Source: B4-G1 sp964393895 (GTDB lineage: Bacteria > Chloroflexota > Anaerolineae > B4-G1). Taken from it: DNA of 12,802 bases. The DNA lies in assembly GCA_964393895.1 (NCBI GenBank), contig CAYMWP010000130.1, positions 1 through 12,802 of the forward strand, given 5' to 3'. The translations under genes and the position numbers were made by a program. The notes under the pieces were generated by a model. The model made no database searches, was not told where the DNA came from, and worked only from the letters and a program-made list of their open reading frames with translations. Positions 1-5,901 of this stretch are shown piece after piece (position 1 is the stretch's first letter; every line of letters starts with the position of its first letter).

Positions 1-74
1 TGATGATCCTGATCTGCCTGGCGACCTTTGCCGTGCTGCGCGTGACCGCCGGGCGGAAGCGAGGCGCGGCGTGA
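1..74 (+). CDS. C-terminal end of a probable ABC transporter permease (molybdate/tungstate type), partial
   Basis: Only the last 23 or so codons lie in the window; the reading frame ends at TGA 72-74. The visible tail is a hydrophobic stretch (MILICLATFAVLRV) followed by a short basic end (RKRGAA), as expected for the last membrane helix and cytoplasmic tail of an inner-membrane permease. Its stop overlaps the GTG start of the ATPase gene (GTGA, 71-74), which implies translational coupling. Permease followed by ATPase is the usual order in molybdate/tungstate importers (ModB-ModC, WtpB-WtpC). The assignment rests on context and hydrophobicity only, because no family motif is visible. Confidence 0.6.
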   Translation, partial: MILICLATFAVLRVTAGRKRGAA

Positions 75-1132
75 GCAATCGCGGCAGCTTGCAGGTCACA
101 GACCTGTGGATCGACCTGGGCGAGTTTCACCTGCGCCAGATCGGTCTCGATATCGCCCCTGGCGAATACTTTGTCGTTCTCGGCCCGACGGGCGCGGGGA
201 AAACGGTGCTACTGGAAACCATCGCCGGCCTGTACCGGCCCAAAAGGGGCCGCATCCTCGCGGATGGCGAGGAGATCACGGCCGCGCCGCCGGAGCGGCG
301 CGGCATTGGGTTCGTCTACCAGGACTATGTGCTATTCCCGCACCTGAGCGTGGAGGAGAACGTCGCGTTTGGCCTCCACATGCAGCGGCAGGAGAGCGAG
401 GTCATCAGAAAGCGCGTGGCGGAAATCAGCGCTCTGCTGGGGATCGCTCACCTGCTCCACCGCCGGCCCGACACGCTGAGCGGAGGCGAGAAGCAGCGAG
501 CGGCGCTGGCCCGGGCGCTGGCCGTCGAGCCGCGGCTCCTGCTCCTGGACGAGCCGCTGAGCGCGCTCGACCCGGAGACGCGCGAGGGGCTACAGCGAGA
601 GCTGGCCCGCCTCCACCGGGAGCTGGGCGCCTCCACGCTCCACGTCACCCACGATTTCGAGGAAGCCATCGCGCTGGGAGATCGCATCGCCGTCCTGAAC
701 GAGGGGCAGGTCGTGCAGGTCGGCTCGCCGGAGGAGATCTTTCGAAAGCCCGCCTCCGAGTTCGTGGCTCGCTTCGTGGGTACGCGGAACATCTTTCAGG
801 GAAAAGTCCTTTCTGGCGAGGATGGTCACCAGGCACTCAGTCTCGACGGGATAAGAATAGCCGTGGTGACCGACCTGACAGGGCGGGCGCACGGTTCGAT
901 CAGGCCGGAGGACATTATCATCTCCCGGGAACCGCTTCGCTCCAGCGCGCGCAACTCTTTCCGCGGTCGCATCGTGGACATTGCCGCTAGGGGCACGCTC
1001 ACCTATGTCACCGCGCGCGTCCCTCCCAATTTCACCTGTGCCATCACCCGTCGCTCCCTGGAGGAGATGGAGCTGAGGGAGGGGCTGGAAATCTACATCG
1101 CTTTCAAAGCCTCGGCTGTACACATATTTTAA
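71..1132 (+). CDS. ABC transporter ATP-binding protein, ModC/WtpC-like (molybdate or tungstate import)
   Basis: This 353-residue protein is a complete ABC ATPase that would drive oxyanion import at the inner face of the cytoplasmic membrane. Visible motifs are Walker A GPTGAGKT (residues 38-45), the signature LSGGEKQ (136-142), Walker B LLLLDEP with the catalytic Glu at 161, and the H-loop His 194 in HVTHD. Residues after about 240 form a C-terminal extension with GSIRPEDIIIS, typical of the TOBE-like regulatory domain of the molybdate/sulfate/polyamine (CUT1-like) ATPases. The GTG start overlaps the permease stop. The gene lies directly before moaA, so molybdate or tungstate is the most economical substrate. 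Sequence alone cannot separate ModC, WtpC/TupC or a sulfate-type CysA. Confidence 0.85.
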   Translation: MSNRGSLQVTDLWIDLGEFHLRQIGLDIAPGEYFVVLGPTGAGKTVLLETIAGLYRPKRGRILADGEEITAAPPERRGIGFVYQDYVLFPHLSVEENVAFGLHMQRQESEVIRKRVAEISALLGIAHLLHRRPDTLSGGEKQRAALARALAVEPRLLLLDEPLSALDPETREGLQRELARLHRELGASTLHVTHDFEEAIALGDRIAVLNEGQVVQVGSPEEIFRKPASEFVARFVGTRNIFQGKVLSGEDGHQALSLDGIRIAVVTDLTGRAHGSIRPEDIIISREPLRSSARNSFRGRIVDIAARGTLTYVTARVPPNFTCAITRRSLEEMELREGLEIYIAFKASAVHIF

Positions 1133-1133
1133 A

Positions 1134-1166
1134 AGACCCCTGGGGTTTCTGAAACCCCAGGGGTCT
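1134..1166. repeat. 33-nt nested palindrome between the transporter ATPase and moaA
   Basis: The 33 bases form a perfect hairpin: 15-nt arms that are exact reverse complements, joined by CTG. It starts AGACCCC and ends GGGGTCT. Each arm is itself an imperfect palindrome (AGACCCC-T-GGGGTTT and AAACCCC-A-GGGGTCT). The same 15+3+15 layout and AGACC/GGTCT ends recur inside the helicase-nuclease gene at 10518-10550, and a single unit occurs at 8757-8771. On the + strand it is followed by CCTGGAATTT rather than a T run, so it is a poor intrinsic terminator there. On the - strand only four T follow. It may still act as an mRNA processing or stability hairpin between modC-like and moaA. Confidence 0.85.
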
Positions 1167-1180
1167 CCTGGAATTTGACC

Positions 1181-2170
1181 ATGACTCACTTTGATACCTG
1201 TCATCGCCCCATCAGCTACCTGCGCATTTCTGTGACCGACCGCTGCAACTTGCGCTGCATCTACTGCATGCCGCCGGAGGGGGTGGAATGGCGACCGCAC
1301 GAGCAAGTCTTGCGCTACGAAGAGATCGAGCTGGTGGTGCAGGCGGCGGCCGAGCTGGGCATCAGCAAGGTGCGCCTTACCGGCGGCGAGCCGTTGGTCA
1401 GGTTGGGGATCGCGGAACTGGTGCGCATGCTGGCCCGCATCCCCGGCATTGACGACCTGGCGATGACGACCAACGGCATCCTCCTCTCGCGCCACGCCGC
1501 CGAACTGGCCGAGGTGGGCCTTCAGCGGGTCAACGTCAGCCTGGACACTCTCCAACCGGCCCGCTTCCACAACATCACGCGCCTGGGTCGCCTGGAAGAC
1601 GTACTGGACGGGATAGAGGCGGCGCGGAAGGCGGGGCTGGAACCGATCAAGATCAACACCGTCGTCATCCGCGGGATGAACGACGACGAGGTGGTTGATT
1701 TCGCCCGGAAGACGATGGAAGTAGAGTGGAATGTCCGCTTTATCGAGATGATGCCGGTGGGCAATGGCGTCGCCGCTGATTGGCGAGAGCGTGTGGTGAC
1801 GGCGGTAGAGATTCGGGAAAAGATCGAGACCGTGTTGGGAGCGTTGGAGCCGGCCAGCGTCAGCGCCGGCAATGGGCCGGCCCGCTACTACCGCTTGCCA
1901 GGGGCAAGTGGCACGCTCGGATTTATCACGCCCATCAGCGAGCATTTTTGCTCTCGCTGCAACCGGCTGCGCCTCACCGCCGACGGTCAACTGCGGCCCT
2001 GTCTTCTCTCGGACCGGGAGATTGACCTGCGCGCGCCCCTGCGCCAGGGAGCGGGCGTGGAGAGGATAAAAGCACTGCTTCTGCAGGGAATCGAGAGCAA
2101 ACCGGCCCACCATCGCCTGGACGAGTGGGAGAGGCCGGAAAATCGCGTGATGTCAGAGATTGGAGGATAG
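1181..2170 (+). CDS. moaA: GTP 3',8-cyclase MoaA
   Basis: This radical SAM enzyme performs the first step of molybdenum cofactor synthesis, turning GTP into 3',8-cyclo-7,8-dihydro-GTP, which MoaC then rearranges. Read from ATG 1181 it has 329 residues, the usual family length. The N-terminal [4Fe-4S] motif is CNLRCIYC (Cys 22, 26, 29), the GGEP motif follows (LTGGEPLVR), and the C-terminal substrate-binding cluster is C-x2-C-x13-C (Cys 257, 260, 274). The protein ends in Gly-Gly, the conserved tail needed in MoaA. A TTG at 1175 is in frame, but CTGGA at 1168-1172 is spaced 8 nt from ATG 1181 and only 2 nt from the TTG, so ATG is preferred. moaC follows after 3 bases. Confidence 0.96.
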   Translation: MTHFDTCHRPISYLRISVTDRCNLRCIYCMPPEGVEWRPHEQVLRYEEIELVVQAAAELGISKVRLTGGEPLVRLGIAELVRMLARIPGIDDLAMTTNGILLSRHAAELAEVGLQRVNVSLDTLQPARFHNITRLGRLEDVLDGIEAARKAGLEPIKINTVVIRGMNDDEVVDFARKTMEVEWNVRFIEMMPVGNGVAADWRERVVTAVEIREKIETVLGALEPASVSAGNGPARYYRLPGASGTLGFITPISEHFCSRCNRLRLTADGQLRPCLLSDREIDLRAPLRQGAGVERIKALLLQGIESKPAHHRLDEWERPENRVMSEIGG

Positions 2171-2173
2171 CGT

Positions 2174-2656
2174 ATGGAGTTGACGCACCTGGACGAAGAA
2201 GGCCGCGCCCGGATGGTGGACGTGGGCGGGAAGGCGGACACGGAGCGGGTAGCGATTGCCAAAGGCGAGGTGAGCATGCGCCCAGAGACGCTGCGCCTCA
2301 TCGCCGAGGGCGGTGCGCCCAAGGGGGACGCGCTGGCGACAGCGCAGGTGGCGGGCATCATGGCCGCCAAGCGCACGCCCGACCTGATCCCCCTCTGCCA
2401 CCCGCTGCTCATCACTCAGGTGGAGGTGGAGTTTGAGATTGACGAGGCGGAATATCGCGTTATAATCACAGCCACCGCGCGCTGCCGGGGCCAAACGGGT
2501 GTGGAGATGGAGGCGCTCACCGCGGTCAGCGTCGCCGCCTTGACGATTTATGACATGGCGAAAGCGGTGGAAAAGACCATGCGCATCGGCAACATCCGGC
2601 TGGTGCGCAAGAGCGGGGGCAAGAGTGGGGACTGGAGATTGGAGAATGGAGATTAG
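2174..2656 (+). CDS. moaC: Cyclic pyranopterin monophosphate synthase MoaC
   Basis: MoaC converts the MoaA product to cyclic pyranopterin monophosphate. Family signatures are present in order: GGKADTERVAIAKGEV-like region (here VGGKADTERVAIAKG, near residues 17-31), KRTPDLIPLCHPLLI with His 76, GVEMEALTAVSVAALTIYDMAKA with the catalytic Asp 127 and Lys 130, and the end motif VRKSGGKSG. GGAGG at 2162-2166 lies 7 nt before the ATG. The last residues (DWRLENGD) go beyond the usual MoaC end and are encoded by a heptad repeat (GGAGAYT, 2627-2654), so they look like read-through of a repeat into the gene rather than a functional tail. The stop overlaps moaD by 11 nt. Confidence 0.96.
   Translation: MELTHLDEEGRARMVDVGGKADTERVAIAKGEVSMRPETLRLIAEGGAPKGDALATAQVAGIMAAKRTPDLIPLCHPLLITQVEVEFEIDEAEYRVIITATARCRGQTGVEMEALTAVSVAALTIYDMAKAVEKTMRIGNIRLVRKSGGKSGDWRLENGD
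2438..2466 (+). promoter_or_regulatory. Possible internal sigma70-type promoter inside moaC
   Basis: TTGACG (2439-2444) and TATAAT (2461-2466) are separated by 16 bp inside the moaC reading frame. This is one mismatch from the consensus hexamers. It could give extra transcription of moaD, moaE and moeA. The bases also encode conserved-looking MoaC sequence (EIDEAEYRVII), so a chance match is quite possible. Confidence 0.3.
2627..2654 (+). repeat. Four heptad repeats GGRGAYT at the moaC/moaD junction
   Basis: Four tandem 7-mers occur in succession: GGGGACT (2627-2633), GGAGATT (2634-2640), GGAGAAT (2641-2647) and GGAGATT (2648-2654). They run through the last codons of moaC, contain the moaD start codon (ATG 2646) and supply purine-rich GGAGA that can serve as ribosome binding sequence. 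A related three-unit tract sits at the moaD/moaE junction. Confidence 0.8.
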
Positions 2657-2897
2657 CGTTCGAGTGAGATTTTTCGCCGCGCCGAGGGAGGTGCTGGGCA
2701 CAGGAGAGATTGAGCTGGAGGTCCCGCCGGGGACAACGGTGGGCAAGTTGATTGAGCTGTTAACGGAGGAATATCCCGTTCTGCGCGCTTATGCCCGTTT
2801 CCTCAGCGTCGCCGTGAACCGCGCCTACGTCGGTATGCAGACCGAGCTGCACGACGGGGATGAGGTGGCCTGCTTGCCGCCAGTGGGGGGAGGGTAG
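2646..2897 (+). CDS. moaD: Molybdopterin synthase small subunit MoaD (ThiS/ubiquitin-like sulfur carrier)
   Basis: This 83-residue protein is the sulfur donor subunit of molybdopterin synthase. Its C-terminal Gly-Gly is normally adenylated by MoeB and turned into a thiocarboxylate. It begins MEISVRVRFFAAPREV, has the beta-grasp pattern with GTTVGKLIELL, and ends LPPVGGG, matching the MoaD/ThiS terminus. An in-frame start at 2550 inside moaC would give an N-terminal extension without family likeness. ATG 2646 is preferred because it matches the family length (about 80) and has GGAGATTGGAGA just upstream. It overlaps moaC by 11 nt, and moaE starts 24 nt downstream. Confidence 0.94.
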   Translation: MEISVRVRFFAAPREVLGTGEIELEVPPGTTVGKLIELLTEEYPVLRAYARFLSVAVNRAYVGMQTELHDGDEVACLPPVGGG

Positions 2898-2916
2898 AGA
2901 TTGGAGACTGGAGATC
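2896..2916 (+). repeat. Three heptad repeats at the moaD/moaE junction
   Basis: AGAGATT (2896-2902), GGAGACT (2903-2909) and GGAGATC (2910-2916) form a second tract of the heptad seen at 2627-2654. Two of the three units retain GGAGA. The third unit carries GGAG at 2910-2913, which is the likely ribosome binding site of moaE, 8 nt before ATG 2922. Confidence 0.75.
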
Positions 2917-2921
2917 AGACC

Positions 2922-3368
2922 ATGGGCATTTTCAAAATCACGACCGAGGACATATCTGCCGACGCGCTCGTCTCCGCACTAGGTGATCCGGCCATTGGGG
3001 CGGTGGTCACTTTCGTCGGCGTGGTGCGCGGCGAGACGGACGGGCGAGAAACACAGTACCTGGAGTACGAGGCCTACCCGGAGATGGCCGAGGAGCAACT
3101 CCGCCGGATCGGCGCCGAGATCCGCGAGCGCTGGCCGACGATTCGAGAAGTCGCCATCGTCCACCGCGTGGGGCGGCTGGAGGTGGGGGAAGTTGCTGTG
3201 GTCATCGCCCTCTCGGCCGCTCACCGGTCTGAGACGTTTGACGCTCTCCGTTACGCGATTGACCGGCTGAAGGAGATCGTGCCCCTATGGAAGAAAGAGG
3301 TGTGGGCGGATGGGGCGGAGTGGAGGAGTGAGCATAGGAGCGGGGGAGCAGAGGGGCAAAGGAGATGA
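2922..3368 (+). CDS. moaE: Molybdopterin synthase catalytic subunit MoaE
   Basis: MoaE binds the MoaD tail and transfers two sulfurs to cyclic pyranopterin monophosphate to make molybdopterin. Visible family features are VVTFVGVVRG near the N-terminus, YLEYEAYPEMAE, VHRVGRLEVGEVAV, SAAHRSETFDALRYAIDRLK, and the active-site lysine region LKEIVPLWKKEVW with Lys 117, 124 and 125. ATG 2922 is chosen over the in-frame TTG 2901 because the earlier start lies within the heptad repeat. The last dozen or so residues (RSEHRSGGAEGQRR) follow the usual MoaE end and are encoded by a purine-rich spacer. The stop overlaps the moeA ATG at 3365 (ATGA). Confidence 0.95.
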   Translation: MGIFKITTEDISADALVSALGDPAIGAVVTFVGVVRGETDGRETQYLEYEAYPEMAEEQLRRIGAEIRERWPTIREVAIVHRVGRLEVGEVAVVIALSAAHRSETFDALRYAIDRLKEIVPLWKKEVWADGAEWRSEHRSGGAEGQRR

Positions 3369-4585
3369 GTGAACCTATGTTGAGTGTCGAACAGGCCCTG
3401 GAGCTGGTACTGCGCGAGTTCCACCCTCTGGAGCCGGAAGAAGTGCCCATTCTGGAGGCGCTGGACCGCGTCCTGGCGGAGGACATCACCGCCGGCGTGG
3501 ACATCCCGCCGCACGCCAACTCATCAATGGACGGCTACGCGGTACGGGCGGAAGACACCGCCGGCGCCAGCCTTGAGACCCCCGCTCGCCTGCTCGTCAT
3601 CGGCGGCGTGCCGGCCGGCTACGTTTCCGAGAAAGAAGTGTCCCCGGGCACGACCATCTGCATCACGACCGGCGCGCCCATCCCGCCCGGCGCCGATGCT
3701 ATAGTCAAAGTCGAGGATACGGAAGCCAAGGGAGAATGGGTGAACGTCTTGGCCGAGGTCGAGCCGGGCCACTACGTCCGCCCCGCCGGAGAGGACGTGC
3801 GCCGGGGGGAGCTGGTGCTACGACGGGGCACGCTCATCCGCCCGCCAGAGATCGGCATGCTGGCCGCGCTGGGGCAAAAGCGTGTGCCGGTGACGCGCCG
3901 GCCCCGGGTAGCGATCCTGGCCACCGGCGACGAGGTGGTGGAAATTGACGCCCCCCCCGCGCCGGGCAAGATCCGCAATGCCAACAGCTACTCCAACGCG
4001 GCCCAGGTCATCAAGTATGGCGGTGAACCTGTCCTGCTGGGTATCGCGCGCGACCGAGTGGGAGAACTGACGGAGAAAATCCGGGCCGGGCTGGCGCAAG
4101 GCGTGGACCTGCTCCTCACCTCCGGTGGCGTCTCAATGGGCGATTTCGACCTGGTGAAAAAGGTGCTGGCCGCCGAGGGAGAGATAAACTTTTGGCGAGT
4201 GCGCATGAAACCGGGCAAGCCGCTGGCCTTTGGACGCATCGGCGACGTGCCCGTTCTGGGCCTGCCCGGCAACCCGGTCTCGGCGATGGTCTCTTTCGAG
4301 ATATTCGTCCGCCCGGTCATCCTCAAGATGCTGGGGGTGACAGAGCGGGAACGGCCCACCATCGAGGCCACGCTGATGGACGAGGTGAAACACAAGGACG
4401 AACGCCGCCACTACCTGCGCGTCCGCGCCGAGGAGCGCGCGGGCGAGTACCGTGCGCACCTCACCGGCGGGCAGGGATCGGGCATCCTCAGCTCGATGGT
4501 CAAGGCGAACGGGCTGGCGATCATCCCCGAAGACTGGACTCACGCGCCGGCCGGCGCGCGGGTACAGGTGCTACTGCTGGATTGA
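3365..4585 (+). CDS. moeA: Molybdopterin molybdenumtransferase MoeA
   Basis: MoeA inserts molybdate (or tungstate) into adenylylated molybdopterin, completing Moco. The 406 residues show the full family architecture: NSSMDGYAVR (52-61, with Asp 56), the MogA-like domain with ATGDEVVE and NANSYSN, TSGGVSMGDFD (252-262), MKPGKPLAFG, LPGNPVSAMVSFE (from 300), and a C-terminal beta-barrel domain. The start is uncertain: ATG 3365 overlaps the moaE stop but has AAAGGAG directly against it with no spacer. ATG 3377 (MLSVEQALELVL, the commoner MoeA beginning) would be 12 nt from that sequence. Only one moeA copy is visible; organisms using both Mo and W often have two. Confidence 0.95.
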   Translation: MSEPMLSVEQALELVLREFHPLEPEEVPILEALDRVLAEDITAGVDIPPHANSSMDGYAVRAEDTAGASLETPARLLVIGGVPAGYVSEKEVSPGTTICITTGAPIPPGADAIVKVEDTEAKGEWVNVLAEVEPGHYVRPAGEDVRRGELVLRRGTLIRPPEIGMLAALGQKRVPVTRRPRVAILATGDEVVEIDAPPAPGKIRNANSYSNAAQVIKYGGEPVLLGIARDRVGELTEKIRAGLAQGVDLLLTSGGVSMGDFDLVKKVLAAEGEINFWRVRMKPGKPLAFGRIGDVPVLGLPGNPVSAMVSFEIFVRPVILKMLGVTERERPTIEATLMDEVKHKDERRHYLRVRAEERAGEYRAHLTGGQGSGILSSMVKANGLAIIPEDWTHAPAGARVQVLLLD

Positions 4586-4590
4586 GACCG

Positions 4591-5550
4591 ATGGATACTC
4601 CCAACAGTGCCGCTCCCGGGCGTGGCTATCTTATCGCCCTTACCTCCACGTTCCTGTGGGCCACGACGACCATCTTTATCGGCTACCTGACCAGGCAACT
4701 CCACACGCCGCCGCTGGTGCTGGCCTTCTGGCGCAACTTTTTTGTGGTGGCGGCCCTCTGGATGGCGCTCACTATGATAGCCCGACCCCAGCTACGTATG
4801 AAACAGCAGCACGTGTTGCTTTGCGCCACTCACGGCCTCACGCTGGCTGCCCTGAACGCGCTGTGGATGACTTCGGTCGCGCTCAACGGAGCAGCGGTGG
4901 CTGCGGTGTTGATCCACAGCTCGCCGGCCTTTACCGCCCTGGCCGGGTGGCGCTGGTGGGGCGAACGATTGGGCGCGCTCAAGATCGGCGCAGTGCTGCT
5001 GAGCATTGCCGGTTGTGCGCTCGCCTCCGGCGCGTATAGCCCAGCCGCCTGGCAGGTCAACCCGCTCGGCATCCTCGGCGGCCTTGCGACCGGCGCGCTG
5101 TTCGCCATCTACGGTATATTGGGCAAGGTCTCGTCCGACAAAGGCATCAACCCCTGGACGTCCACACTGTACACCTTTGCGTTCGCCACGGTCTTTCTGC
5201 TGCTGGCGCAACGGGCCGACACGCTCTTTTGGCTCTCCCGCCCGCTGACCGCCGGCCCGGCAGGATGGCGCGAGGCTGGCCTGGGTTGGGGGCTGACGGC
5301 GCTGCTGGCGGTCGGCCCCACCCTCGGCGGATACGGCCTCTACACGGTCGGCCTGGCCTACCTGCCGACCACCACGGCCAACCTGATCGCCACGCTGGAG
5401 CCAGCGATAGCGGCTGTGCTGGCCTTCTTCTTCCTGGGCGAGAGATTGACCTTCCCCCAGATCCTGGGCGGAGGGCTGATCCTGACCGGGGTGCTGCTCC
5501 TGCGGCTCAGCGATCGCTCTATCAAAGCGCCCCGACCGCAATCGCCGTGA
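4591..5550 (+). CDS. EamA/DMT-family 10-TM permease
   Basis: This 319-residue integral membrane protein has about ten hydrophobic segments arranged as two EamA repeats. The first runs from LIALTSTFLWATTTIFIGYL, with WRNFFVVAALW, to about residue 145. The second starts at ILGGLATGALFAIYGILGKV, ends with LEPAIAAVLAFFFLGERLT and closes with ILGGGLILTGVLLL. The LEPxxAxxxxxxxLGE stretch is the classic EamA C-terminal signature. DMT permeases export or exchange small metabolites, and the substrate cannot be read from the sequence. It starts 5 nt after the moeA stop, so it may be the last gene of the Moco transcript, but no specific Moco role is known. The Shine-Dalgarno sequence is weak (only GAG near 4585), again suggesting coupling to moeA. 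Confidence 0.85.
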   Translation: MDTPNSAAPGRGYLIALTSTFLWATTTIFIGYLTRQLHTPPLVLAFWRNFFVVAALWMALTMIARPQLRMKQQHVLLCATHGLTLAALNALWMTSVALNGAAVAAVLIHSSPAFTALAGWRWWGERLGALKIGAVLLSIAGCALASGAYSPAAWQVNPLGILGGLATGALFAIYGILGKVSSDKGINPWTSTLYTFAFATVFLLLAQRADTLFWLSRPLTAGPAGWREAGLGWGLTALLAVGPTLGGYGLYTVGLAYLPTTTANLIATLEPAIAAVLAFFFLGERLTFPQILGGGLILTGVLLLRLSDRSIKAPRPQSP

Positions 5551-5578
5551 CCAGTGCTGGCCTGATCGAAAAGCGAGC

Positions 5579-5607
5579 TTGCGCCATTCCGTGTTTTGTG
5601 GTAAACT
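5579..5607 (+). promoter_or_regulatory. Probable promoter for the yedE-like operon
   Basis: TTGCGC at 5579-5584 (keeping TTG of the -35 consensus) and TAAACT at 5602-5607 are spaced 17 bp. The -10 is extended by TGG, giving TTGTGGTAAACT at 5596-5607. Ten of these twelve bases match the extended -10 before the restriction gene (TTGTGGTATAAT, 8775-8786). Transcription would begin near 5614, about 290 nt before the yedE-like ATG, so the mRNA has a long leader. Confidence 0.55.
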
Positions 5608-5640
5608 CCCCGCGTTTGGAGTGAAACTGAGAGGAACAAT

Positions 5641-5880
5641 GAAAGTGTCATACCACCGCCTAACCTGAACAGAGCCTGGGGACGCTGGTTGGCGTCCGCA
5701 GGCCGGCTTGCATACGCCAGGGGGCGGTGGCGTGACCCCGCCCTGAGCTTTGGACGTGTATCCTCCCGTGGGGGAACTGCCGCCGCTGGCGTGTGCCGGC
5801 GGCGGTTTTGCATATCCACCTTCGGTGGACGCCCACGCCGTGGCCCATTGTCGTCGGGACATTGGGCTGCGTGGAGACTA
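5641..5880 (+). ncRNA. Long structured 5' leader of the yedE-like operon (candidate riboswitch)
   Basis: No gene is seen between 5551 and 5901. The RNA can form several strong elements: a long-range 8-bp stem CCACCGCC (5653-5660) with GGCGGTGG (5723-5730); inside it GCCTG (5674-5678)/CAGGC (5699-5703) enclosing GGACGC/GCGTCC with loop TGGTTG (5680-5697); a GC-rich hairpin at 5780-5805 followed by TTTT; a 6-bp hairpin TCCACC-TTC-GGTGGA (5815-5829); and a two-part hairpin 5833-5874 (CCACGC/GCGTGG outside, a 10-bp stem with one mismatch inside). The closing stem competes with CAGGG(GG)CGG/CCGCCCTG (5718-5745), a layout expected of a switch. Neighbouring Moco genes make the molybdenum cofactor (Moco) RNA motif the first class to test. 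The class is not proven here. Confidence 0.55.
5780..5809 (+). terminator. Possible terminator/attenuator hairpin within the leader
   Basis: CCGCCGCTGGC (5780-5790) pairs with GCCGGCGGCGG (5795-5805) over 11 bp with a single G-U wobble and a GTGT loop, and TTTT follows (5806-5809). A GC-rich stem plus a short T run inside a leader, upstream of the operon's start codon, could be a conditional terminator. The T run is short, so it may instead be a permanent structural stem. Confidence 0.35.
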
Positions 5881-5901
5881 TTTCCTAGAGGAGGTTTTAC
5901 C

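Noticed and set aside
1134..1166. Classic intrinsic terminator after the transporter ATPase gene
   Set aside because: The hairpin is perfect, but no T run follows on the + strand and only four T on the - strand, so it is listed as a palindromic repeat.
590..2113. Long open frame on the minus strand (507 codons) opposite the transporter ATPase and moaA
   Set aside because: It is antisense to two clear conserved genes, has no recognisable motif, spans their intergenic hairpin and arises from GC-rich codon bias.
4792..5862. Minus-strand open frame across the EamA gene and the leader
   Set aside because: It mirrors a convincing membrane-protein gene, and its product is low-complexity Gln/Arg/Gly-rich with no family likeness.
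5689..5901. N-terminal extension of the yedE-like frame
   Set aside because: The extension overlaps the structured leader and lacks family likeness. AGAGGAGG 7 nt before ATG 5902 gives a normal start and length.
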